64,000 bases of DNA from Phlebopus portentosus (lineage: Eukaryota; Basidiomycota; Agaricomycetes; Boletales; Boletinellaceae), in NCBI GenBank assembly GCA_037892935.1, contig JAYXKI010000016.1, forward strand, positions 1,054,001 through 1,118,000. Direction: 5' to 3'. Each line of letters begins with the position of its first letter. Position 1 is the first letter of the stretch. Both the position numbers and the translations under genes were made by a program. This document shows, in pieces, positions 48,120 through 57,309 of this stretch. A model generated the notes under the pieces. It made no database searches and was not told the origin of the DNA. It worked only from the letters and a program-made list of their open reading frames with translations.

Positions 48120-48433
48120 ATGTCCAACGTGAATGACAAGAACAGTAAGCTCTCACTCCAATCTCTACTCATCCTACATAGTGCTTACCTCGATCCTACT
48201 GCACAGAGCGCAACGATATCGCCAATGCTCAAGACGAGCACTACCGCGGCCAAATAAAACAGCAGGAGGCCAAGTCTGACGCCGCGTCTGCAGAGATGAG
48301 GGCTATCAGGGACGGCACGAGTACCTCCAGCCGCGAATACAACCAAGTCAGAAGAGACTACCATCGTGCAGAGGCGAACAAGACAAATCTCACGAGGGAC
48401 AAGAACAACTTTGATGAGGCCTTCCGCGGTTGA
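48120..48433 (+). CDS. Small highly charged helical protein, 83 aa
   Basis: Exon 1 (48120-48144) encodes MSNVNDKN. After a GTAAGC...GCACAG intron the frame continues KRNDIANAQDEHYRGQ and ends NNFDEAFRG with TGA at 48431-48433. Nearly half the residues are charged or amide. The sequence is predicted to be helical without hydrophobic segments (SREYNQVRRDYHRAEANK). This resembles small stress-type hydrophilic proteins in composition only. No family is recognised. Splice sites are strong. Confidence 0.55.
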
Positions 48434-48656
48434 TCACAAGGCATAGATGTCAGCTCTAATAGCGAGTGGATTTTGCGACTCCGTGCAGTGACATAATTAA
48501 TGTATTGTAATGGACTGAGCGATGTTTACTTACTGGGAGACCTGGTTAATCACGAATCAAAGACATTAATATTCATATCAATTCACAGAGAGAATTCAGA
48601 AGTAACTTTTCTCGCCCCGCACGGACCACCTCAGGGCAAATCACGTTTATCACTCT

Positions 48657-48893
48657 TCAAATCCTGCGTCTATAGTCGATAACGAGGCGGACGACGACGA
48701 CGGCGTCTGGGACGGAGTATGTTGCATCGACCGGGGAAGGCGGAGGTGCGCGGCTCACTCCGTTAGGAATGCTAAACCTGCATGTATCTGCTAGGATACC
48801 GAAGGCTGCGGCATAGTCCTTCTGGCTACGTTGTTCGTATAGCAGGCTTGTAGTTGAGTCCGATATAGAACTGGAGATGTAGCGCGCAGGCAT
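48657..48893 (-). CDS. Small protein with divergent DYEAA-GAL motif (family member C)
   Basis: A 78-codon frame starting MPARYISSSISDSTTSLL; an upstream in-frame Met at 48935 also exists. Residues 25-41 (KDYAAAFGILADTCRFS) match the motif of the genes at 50652-51209 and 56588-57010: D-Y then A-A, G at the same spacing, then F-S. A Pro-rich stretch follows (SRAPPPSPVDA), as in the other two. Function unknown. It may be a decayed copy, since the conserved Tyr-Gly pair is replaced by Cys-Arg. Confidence 0.45.
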   Translation of the reverse strand: MPARYISSSISDSTTSLLYEQRSQKDYAAAFGILADTCRFSIPNGVSRAPPPSPVDATYSVPDAVVVVRLVIDYRRRI

Positions 48894-50651
48894 TGTAAGT
48901 CGATGACGAGGGTGCTGCCCTGAGAGATGCAGCAAAGCTATGACCGTATTAGTTTATATGCCGCGTTTTGTGCAGCCAAAAAATAGACTGAAAGGATGAA
49001 TGTATCATTTCTATTCCCACTGACATCAAGACGCGAAGCGCATCATTGTTGAAGAAAAAGTCGGACATCAGAATCAAACGAAGAGAATGGAGGAACCCAA
49101 TTACGAATAATTGAAGGATGGATATCAGAGAGTAGTGTCCTGCGGTCATCAAATAGATTGAAAGAATATACATACATTCTTGCTTGCCACCAGGAATCAG
49201 AAACACCGCTTGATACAGACGACTGTATCAATCAATATACGAAAAAAGATGTTGACCACCTGAAAAGATGCTTTGTGTCGGTCCCTAGGTCCACCGAGCC
49301 GCAGCGAAGCAGAATCCAGGTGATGATCATTGTCTTGTTCAAGAAGAAAGCAGAATATTCAGCAGGATCCAAGCTCGGTTTGTTATTCTCAAATGAAACT
49401 TCTCCAAGTGCCAAATCTACCGAACTCTCAAGAAGAGCAGCGACGGAGAAATCATCAGCAAATCAGAACATGGGTTTCACTTGTATCAGGTTCTGTGCAG
49501 GGCGCAAGATTGATTCTATGTTTAAGTGATTGAAGTGATACAAGACTTGGAAAATCGCGAAACGTGAAAACGTGAACAAGGTTCGTATCACAGAGCGTAA
49601 TGAAGAAACAGCGCACGGACCACCTTCAATCAAGTCACATGATCTAACTTTTCGAACTCCGACTCTCCTCCGGACTATATAAACCTCTCCCCTCGCTTTT
49701 TTGTTCTGCATACTTACCTTGATGGTGCACTCCCCTTCATGTATTGGGAGTGTGGGCTTCGGGACTCTTCCATAGCACGGCGACCTTGTCCTCAGAGGGG
49801 GCCCGTGGTTTGTATGCGGCTTATGCCGTATGCACCGTCCGAATATTTTCCTGTTCCACTACGGCCCTCGGGCTGGGTGGGCTCTTTTTTTTTTGGTTCC
49901 TTCGAAGTTCTAACCCTAACCTTACTGTATTGCTTATACTTATATGGCTGTTACTCGATGAATTTGATTAAATTTCAAATAATGCTTCCGTTCGTAGGCC
50001 CAACTTTGTCCTGCTGAGTATATCGGCCAAAGGTCTCGTTTATGTCTATCACCATGTTAGCCTTCTATGACCGGTAAAGAATGGATAATGCTTATCAGTA
50101 TTGAACAGAAAAGCAGTATCGAATCTTCACCCGACTTGTTTTGTTTGTTTTAGAGCTATTTTGGTTGGAAGGTTAGTTACACACAGCGGGCAGAATTCTG
50201 TTTCTGAGCCGCTTAAATAGGAAACAGAATTGGAAAGCTCGCCTCTGATTGGCTGGATTCCAGTTCTGGATCAAGTTTTTGAGGCTCGGAAAAAGGGTTT
50301 TGCCCCAGGTGACAGTCAATACTTGCGCAGGCAGCAGCTCTTTATTTCATCATACAAAGAATGGTCGTGAATTACTATCACCTCGCATTTGAGGTCGCAT
50401 ACAGTATAATTGAATATTTGAATCCCTCAATAACTTTGATAATGACATATAGGACCTTGAGATGACTACACAAGAGGAAAAATACCACAGGAACCAGTAC
50501 ACTAGTAGTTTTCTTCGTTATAGTAGACTATTAATCGAGGAAGAAGGGGAAATATTCTGATGCCAATACAGCCCGAAAGCTAACGTGCAGAACCGCTAGA
50601 AAATACGAAACGAACCTCGGGGAATACAAAACTGGACTTTATCAAAGGCGT
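48894..50651. other. Gene-poor stretch with a stem-loop element
   Basis: Short frames around 49158-49711 and 49739-50017 on both strands show no recognisable content. The inverted repeat at 50194-50231 is listed separately. No gene is supported. Confidence 0.4.
50194..50231. repeat. Perfect 11-bp inverted repeat with 16-nt loop, inside a larger imperfect one
   Basis: AATTCTGTTTC at 50194-50204 pairs exactly with GAAACAGAATT at 50221-50231. The loop contains TGAGCCGC. Part of this (TTTCTGAGCC, from about 50201) can instead pair with GGCTCGGAAA near 50283-50292, allowing two alternative folds. It lies in a gene-free stretch, so it could be a folded RNA, a small inverted-repeat element or chance. 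Confidence 0.5.
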
Positions 50652-51209
50652 TCATCTCCGGAATCCACCTACGGAGGGTACTGAGCTGGTACCGTACTGC
50701 GACAGCAGGTTACCGAGGCGCGCGGTCTGTTCGTCCATTTGTCGAGGCGGCGATTGAGAATGAGTTGCCTTTCGACTCGAAGTACGCGTCGAGGGAGCAG
50801 TGGGAACTACGGGGACGAATGTTGGACCAGATCCGCTGAAGCCGTATGACGATGACAAGGCGCCGAGGGCAGCCTCGTAGTCTCGTGGAGCTTGCATAGG
50901 TTTCGGTGGTGTGACGGTAGTGGAAGGAGTCGTTAACGTCCTTTGAGAATCCAAGGACGACCGGCGAGAGTTCGACGGCGTGGGTGTTGGCGCGGAGACA
51001 GGAGTATCGGAAGCGTCAACGCGACTTTTCTTTCGCAACATTCGTGAAAACGAGAAGGACGAAGACGAGGAGCGTCGGGATTCAGGCGTGCTTGAGACGC
51101 GACTTGAACACATAGACGATGGTGCAGGAGTGTTGTCCATAAGACCGTAAACGTCTCGCATATCGGCGACGGACATAGGATGATAGTTGTGACCAGAAGT
51201 CATAGGCAT
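50652..51209 (-). CDS. Ser-rich protein with DYEAA-GAL-SSYGFSG motif (family member A)
   Basis: A single-exon frame of 185 codons starting MPMTSGHNYHPMSVADM. Residues 30-105 are Ser/Thr/Pro-rich with a basic patch (RMLRKKSR). Residues 110-126 (50832-50882) form the motif RDYEAALGALSSSYGFSG, shared almost exactly with the gene at 56588. The C-terminus is RQMDEQTARLGNLLSQYG then SVGGFRR. A short, likely helical module in an otherwise disordered protein suggests a docking or interaction motif. I do not recognise a named family. Confidence 0.65.
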   Translation of the reverse strand: MPMTSGHNYHPMSVADMRDVYGLMDNTPAPSSMCSSRVSSTPESRRSSSSSFSFSRMLRKKSRVDASDTPVSAPTPTPSNSRRSSLDSQRTLTTPSTTVTPPKPMQAPRDYEAALGALSSSYGFSGSGPTFVPVVPTAPSTRTSSRKATHSQSPPRQMDEQTARLGNLLSQYGTSSVPSVGGFRR

Positions 51210-52361
51210 ATTGTGAGGGGATGCGCTTTCGCTTTGTGTAGATAGACGCGTTTGAGATGATATAGCTGGCTGAATCTAAGCTGATACGCACAGTAGCTTT
51301 TTGTGAAGTCAGCCCAGCTATCGGTCAGCCCCTATATACCGAATTCTACTCCATAAACCCGCCAGGAACGCACTTGCGGCTGCGCCCATACGCGCGACTG
51401 ACTCGCACAGCATGCGTCTGGTGAGGCTGTGCGCATTCATTGCGGATTACACGAGCAAACGAGTCAGAGATCAAAGCGCAGAGATCGCAGTTTGAGACGC
51501 GTCAGTTCGTCACAGCCGTTCAGGAATCGAAGTTGCTTTTGGGGACAATACAATGTTGATGAATTCACCCGTCCGGTACGGAGTGTACAAACCGAAGTGA
51601 GATTAGGATGACTCGAGTGAAGATACGATAGGTGTGGCAACTGGAGTCATTTGAAACGTTTGAGTATCTGAATAGCACAGCAACGAAGATTTGTACCTAC
51701 ATCCGAACATCCGAACATCGCTTTGGACTTTGCCTGCCTGCCGTTTGGAAAGTACCGTAAATCCCAGAGCAATGAATCTAGGGCCTCCTAAGTATCTCGC
51801 GCCATTGCACTGCACCTTAGCGGAAAAGCCAGCTCTCTCAGGCGCGATCTTTTGCGGCCGTCACCTCCGAAACAATCCCAATCCAAATTGTGTTCCCAAA
51901 AAAAAAAAAGGCTCAGTGGCCACGCGTTGTCTGCTGGAACATGATCAGAGAAGTTCGTTACTCGCGAAGGAGGCATAACATAACAGGAACTGAAGGAGTT
52001 TTTTCTGATGAGGATTGAAACGTATTTGGCGGAACGTCGTCGAAAATTCTGGAAAATATATTGGTATATTTACGTAAGCCCAGTTAAAGGCTTCGCCTGC
52101 CTCTTTCAGTCATTCAAGCCCATCTTCTTCTCGTCGTCTCTCGTCTGTCTGGCGTTCTGTCTGCACTGCAGATTCTTGCATGAAATTACTATAACTGCCT
52201 TCTTGATAATACTCGATACTGTCCAGACCGCATATAATCAATCGCGCGTTTCCGGCGGTTGTATCGGAATTGATCGCGTGTCGCGTTCTGTGCAAACGCA
52301 GTTAGAGCGCCTTATCCTTTTCAACATCTGCACTTCTTGGCTGTGCACATAGCTCATACAG
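51210..52361. other. Intergenic region upstream of PRMT3
   Basis: This stretch holds the promoters of family member A (-) and PRMT3 (+), which are divergent. The plus frame 51691-51978 and minus frame 52110-52295 are unsupported. A poly-A run lies at 51898-51909. Confidence 0.4.
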
Positions 52362-54582
52362 ATGAGTGTGCATAAGCTTCCGGAATCGACGAACGAGCTC
52401 GAAAAGGCGCAAGCCCGGCAGCGAGCCCCGGAAGGGAGCTCCGATGACACTGGACGCGTAGATGTCGGATCTGTCTCTGGCGAATCTTCCTCAACTGGTG
52501 AAGATAATGATGAAGACTGGAATGACTGGGTTTCAAATGAGGAAGACAAAAAGCCATGCCAATCCCTGTTTGATGGCACTTCCCATCCAAGTGCGGACAC
52601 GGCGCTCGCACACGACAAGGAGAAATTTGGCGTCGATCTGCAGGTACTCGCGGCGCGATTACGTCTAGATTTCCATGGACGAGCACGTTTGGTGAACTAT
52701 ATTCGGAAAGAAAGACCGAGCGCAGTTGACGTAAATGCTCTGACGGGTCAAGAAGCTTTATTCACTTCCGACGAATATCTCGTTCCCGTGATCCAGGATG
52801 ATCCACTTCTACAACTTGCTTCGGACGATTGGTCTGAAGATGAAGATGTGGAGCCCGTAGTTGCGAAGGATAGTGATAAAGACAAGGTGATTCGGGTCCT
52901 TTCGAAGAAGCTGGAACAGGCAAAGAAGGACCTGGCAGATTTTCGTGCACTCGTCGAGAAGCAATTCAACCTTTCAGAAGTGAAACAAGCGCTGCAAGAG
53001 GGCTCTACGTCGGCCGAGCCATCCTCGAAAGGAGAAAGTGTGACCAAAAGGGATGATGATTCTCATTACTTCGAAAGTTATGGCGAAAATGGTAAGATTT
53101 TTCTTCGCGCTATGAATCATGTTAACGAGTCAATTTCAGAGATCCACTACGTGATGCTCCGCGACAAAGTACGAACATCGACATACGCCAACTTCATACT
53201 CAATTCTCCTGACCTCTTCCGGGATGCCATCGTACTTGACGTTGGTTGTGGAACCGGAATTCTCTCCCTTTTCGCTGCGCGAGCAGGAGCGAAACGCGTG
53301 TTCGCTGTGGATGCTAGTAAAAACATCGCAGAGAAGGCAGCAAAGATCGTCAAGATCAATGGCATGGATGATATCATCACGTAAGCCCCGCCGCAGTGAC
53401 TAAGTTTTGGTGCATTGCTCAAAAGAAATTTCAGCGTGATTCATGGCAAAGTCGAAGATATCACACTGCCTGATGGAATAACGCAGGTGGACGTGATTGT
53501 CTCGGAATGGATGGGCTACGCCCTTCTCTATGAGTCCATGCTTGACTCTGTCCTTGTCGCACGCGACCGCTTCCTAAAGTCACCACTCAGAGCGCACACA
53601 GTAATTAGTGAAGAGCGCGGTAGGGAAGACCGGGAAGAGCAAAAGGAAAAAGGCGGTGTGCTTGCCCCTAGCCAGGCGCGCATGTTGCTCGGGCTATGTT
53701 CTGCTGGAGAGATAGTCAAGGATCGCATTGAGTTCTGGTCAGATGTCCATGGTCCGTGTTTAGCTCAATTCACCTCTCCGTTCGATATTCACATCGAAAT
53801 TTTTCAGGGTACGATATGAGCCCAATGATTGACGCCATACATGATGATGCTATCATTGAAGTCGTCTCTAACGAGACCATGCTATCTGACACAGCAATAG
53901 TCAAGGTATGTTGCGACTTTTTTTCCATCAGGATGATTGATTGATTTTTTCTATGTTGCCTGGTAGGATATCAATACGGCTATCGTCCCCCCACATCAAT
54001 TGTCCTTCTCGGCGCCTTTTGAGCTTCACGGAACTTCTGCTCGCCGTACCGTCGCACACGCTTTTGTCCTTTACTTGATGTATTCTTCACTCAAGATGGC
54101 GCTCAAGTGGGTCCTGAAGTACGTGCCAGTGCATCTGGCGACGGTGAAGCTATTCTTGCGGAGGTATGGCGTCCTGGTTCGCCTAGTCGCGCGCGCTCGC
54201 CGTCGTTACCTAGATCACCGGGTCGTCGGGAGCGTATGCGCCGCGCGAGCAGCATGAAGATCATGAGGGAAGAGCCTTGGAAGAGCTTTACAACTGGACC
54301 TGAGAGCGTGCCCACGCACTGGAAGCAGACGATACTCTTGCTCAAAGAACCTATCGTTGCTCGCGAAGGTGATCTAAAATTAATCTATTTGTGATGGAAT
54401 ACTCACCGGGAATTTCAATTTGCAAAGGTACGACTGTATCCGGGACGTTCCACTGCCGGAAAAGCGCAGACAACTCTCGTGAATTAGACGTCGAGTTGCA
54501 CTATGTCATCCGTGATACGGACAATGGAACGGGTCATACAGAGAAAAGTCCAATGTTCGTGCAATCGTTCAAAGTACGATAG
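52362..54582 (+). CDS. PRMT3: Protein arginine N-methyltransferase 3, frame broken near 54075
   Basis: A type I arginine methyltransferase of the cytosol; the known substrate of the family is ribosomal protein uS5. Exons are 52362-53091, 53140-53380, 53435-53751, 53808-53905, 53967-54368 and 54428-54582. An acidic N-terminus is followed by a degenerate zinc-finger region (CQSLFDG..AHDKEKFGVDL). The SAM-binding motif I is VLDVGCGTGILSLFAARAG, the double-E loop is SEWMGYALLYESML and the THW loop is VPTHWKQT. An extra segment of about 28 residues (SPLRAHTVISEER onward) sits between RDRFLK and GGVLAPSQ. In exon 5 the conserved LYFDVFFT requires one more T than the DNA has near 54075. It ends FVQSFKVR. 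Confidence 0.92.
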
Positions 54583-55164
54583 ACATCGCAGGCATTTCAG
54601 AGGGATTGGGAGCTCTCTATCTAGAAATTGTCGTTTAACGTATTCAGACTGTCAGGTGAAGTCTTGTTACAATTTGAAGTTTAATTTTGCTTCTTGTATC
54701 ACTAGCGGTATTCTGTTGTCTTTGCACAGATCAATATTTCCATGATCTCAATGTCATTTCAGACGGTGTTCCGTGCGGTGCCCATTTGGTTTGTGATGAG
54801 CGACTCTCAACTTCTCGTTAAGGAGGTCTAGAGACCGGAAAACCAATGGAATTTTGCGCTGGTATTATTATTCAAATTCGTTCTCTTCTCAAGCCATTCG
54901 GAATTGGAACGCAGAAACGTGGCGCGCTTGCGTGAGTGAATTTAGAACACAGATGCCTAAAACGTTCATGTTCTCGCATTTCGGAATTGGCATGGCAAGA
55001 CGGGCGAGCCTGCGGGGATAGGATTACCTCAAGCAGTAACCATATAAATTCGGGGGCTTCAAGTCCCGTACATCAATCACCTACTCAAAACAAAAATCCG
55101 TGTTTATCGCTATTATCATTCCAACTCGTCTTCCCCATACGTCTCGGGCGGCGATGCAGAAAAT
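54583..55164. other. Intergenic region downstream of PRMT3
   Basis: Small plus frames (for example 54936-55223) have no recognisable content. The region ends in a leader-like stretch before the small ORF at 55165. Confidence 0.4.
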
Positions 55165-55362
55165 ATGTCGGCGAGCGGCGACACGCTCGTAATCAAGCCT
55201 CAAGCGTCAATCAAGAATTATGAGCGTGCGCTCGCGAGCTTGCATCGCAATATGGTTTCGGTGGGAGAGCCCCAGCTTTCGACGTATCCCGGAGAAGCAT
55301 GCCTCCTAGAACAGAAAGATAATGGCAAAATGCGTTCGAGTGAGCAAATGGCGGCAAGTTAA
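55165..55362 (+). CDS. Small ORF with possible divergent family motif (member D)
   Basis: A 65-codon frame starting MSASGDTLVIKPQASIKNYE. Residues 17-30 (KNYERALASLHRNM) align at the same spacing with KDYEAAAGALMSSY of the gene at 56588. Both motifs lie about 17-28 residues from a Met-Ser start and follow a Lys-Pro pair. The SSYGFSG half is lost. It ends KMRSSEQMAAS. It could be a real small protein, a remnant copy or chance. The similarity is weak on its own. Confidence 0.3.
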   Translation: MSASGDTLVIKPQASIKNYERALASLHRNMVSVGEPQLSTYPGEACLLEQKDNGKMRSSEQMAAS

Positions 55363-56587
55363 ACCATTCGTTGTGTATACCCTTTCAAATGCTTACTATA
55401 TCATCTAGGAATACCCTACGCCCATGCAGTTCTGAAAGGAAGATAGGAAACAGCAGTCAGATCATGAGCTCGGCATTCGATTTCTTTGTTCCTGGCTAGT
55501 TCATTCTGACTTCGCCGCCATATCTCATTTACAACACCGCGGCGCTAACTCGAGTGCGTCATTCTCATGCAAGACAAGCCAAAAGATGTCTTTGTTGGCT
55601 TCTGATTATACTCTTGCCTTGGGTTTCAAAAATTTGCGCCTGAATTATTATATGATGCACCTTGTATCCTTTCCCTTCTCTTCGAAGGGATTGTATCTAG
55701 AGTTAAACTGGGTTCCCATTCCGTTCACTTTCTTGTAATTTCAGATATCTGGCTGCGTAAAAAGCAATTATTTGCAAGTATTCGCCTTTATCGTTCCATG
55801 AAATTTACGTCAGTGATGGATTCGCTGTGAGGACTTCGTAGATGACGCCTTCACTCTCCGGTAGGCTACGCGGATGCTTCTGCGGAGTCATTACAGTATT
55901 GGAATCAGCGCGCACGGCCACAGATGGATTGTCCGGATGATGTTCTATTCGGAATTCTAGCCATCAGTATCTTTTTATGATCGAACTTCAACCCTATTTC
56001 GGTACTAATCATGAATATGACTCGGTCTGCTTTTACGCCATACGCATCTCAAACTTTGACCTTGTTGTTACTCACCATCGTTGAGACCAAGGTATGTTCT
56101 TTCGGGAAGAAGCATGGCTTTCTTTGTCCGCCCTGACTCGATAGGTGACTCACATCGCGATCCGATGCACGCAACACTGCTGAACTTGCCCGAACCTTGT
56201 ATCTTAACTGATTATTTTTGTACCCAAATAAACCAACAGCAGTGCGTGCTCTTGCTGTGCCTCTTTCGGAATTTGCGCTATGTAGCCCCGTCTTCGAATT
56301 TAAATCGACCGAATCAGCGGCTCCGCGGTTATTCCTTCCTGACTGTGTTAGTCCCTAAATTCCCTGAATGGTACGACACAGAGGGACGCTGACTGCGGCT
56401 ATCCACATGGTGCGCATTGTACCATAGAGTCCAATACTCATTGCGTTTGTCAGGCGGCGCTCACCCGTACCATGGTAGACAAAGATAATCGCTTAAAAGA
56501 GAGGAAACAATTCGTTGTCCTCATCCAAACTCCCAGTTCATCTGCTGTATTGGTCTCAAGCTTGTTGTGAACGCATATCTCTGAACA
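55363..56587. other. Gene-poor stretch
   Basis: Minus frame 56450-56809 and plus frame 56081-56392 are unsupported; the former is antisense to family member B. No gene is seen. Confidence 0.4.
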
Positions 56588-57010
56588 ATGTCGAACTATC
56601 CTACCTCTGCTGGAGACGATGCTGCATCCATCAGCAACCAGCCGCTCATACCGAAGCCCTCTGAACCGAAAGATTACGAAGCCGCTGCTGGTGCACTCAT
56701 GTCCTCGTATGGCTTTTCGGGTGGTGTCCCGCCCATCCCAGAGAAGGACAAGAAAAAGAAGAAGTCTAAAGGGTGAGAATATCCTTCGATATATACATGT
56801 ATCTGTCAATTCATCGTTCTATGAAAATCAATAGGAAGTCGAAGAAGAGTAAGGACAAGAAAGCTGCTGTTGTAGAGAGCGGAAATAATGAAGGACAAGC
56901 CAGGTTCGTTCATGTTCTCTGCGTCTCAGTGAGCTTGCCTTGTCATGTCGAGTTTTCTACCACAGTACGCCCTCTTCCACTAACGCAGCTGGCTGAAATT
57001 AAAGCATTAA
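56588..57010 (+). CDS. Small Lys-rich protein with DYEAA-GAL-SSYGFSG motif (family member B)
   Basis: Exon 1 (56588-56773) encodes MSNYPTSAGDDAASISNQPL and then, at residues 28-45 (56672-56722 for the core), KDYEAAAGALMSSYGFSG, followed by a Lys-rich stretch (EKDKKKKKSKG). An intron GTGAGA...ATCAATAG joins to KSKKSKDKKAAVVESGNNEG. A second intron (GTTCGT...ACGCAG) would end the protein at SWLKLKH with TAA at 57008-57010. The Lys-rich part could be a nuclear or nucleolar signal or an RNA/DNA-binding tail. The motif is shared with 50652-51209. The last exon is less certain. Confidence 0.6.
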
Positions 57011-57309
57011 GATGTCGTTCCAGGTGAGCTTCACCCAGTTCTCAGATCGTCCCTCACTGTCTGTATGCTCTGGTGACCAGCGAGCCGAAGCATCCTGCTG
57101 TCAATATTGCTTTGTTGTAGCGATCCAGATAGATATTTTCATACAATGATGGACGAGGCAAAAGACCGAGTACATTTTACGATTGACAGACTTTCTTCTT
57201 GCAAGAACGAACAATATGTTTAGACCGGTCGATCCTCAAGACCTCAAACCATACGAACAAGAATTCTTCAATCAAACTTTCGACATTCCTGACCACTGTG
57301 CCTACTACC

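Noticed and set aside
49910..49925. Telomere-like TAACCCTAACC string
   Set aside because: Only about two repeat units occur, inside ordinary unique sequence. This is too short to be a telomeric or interstitial telomere array.
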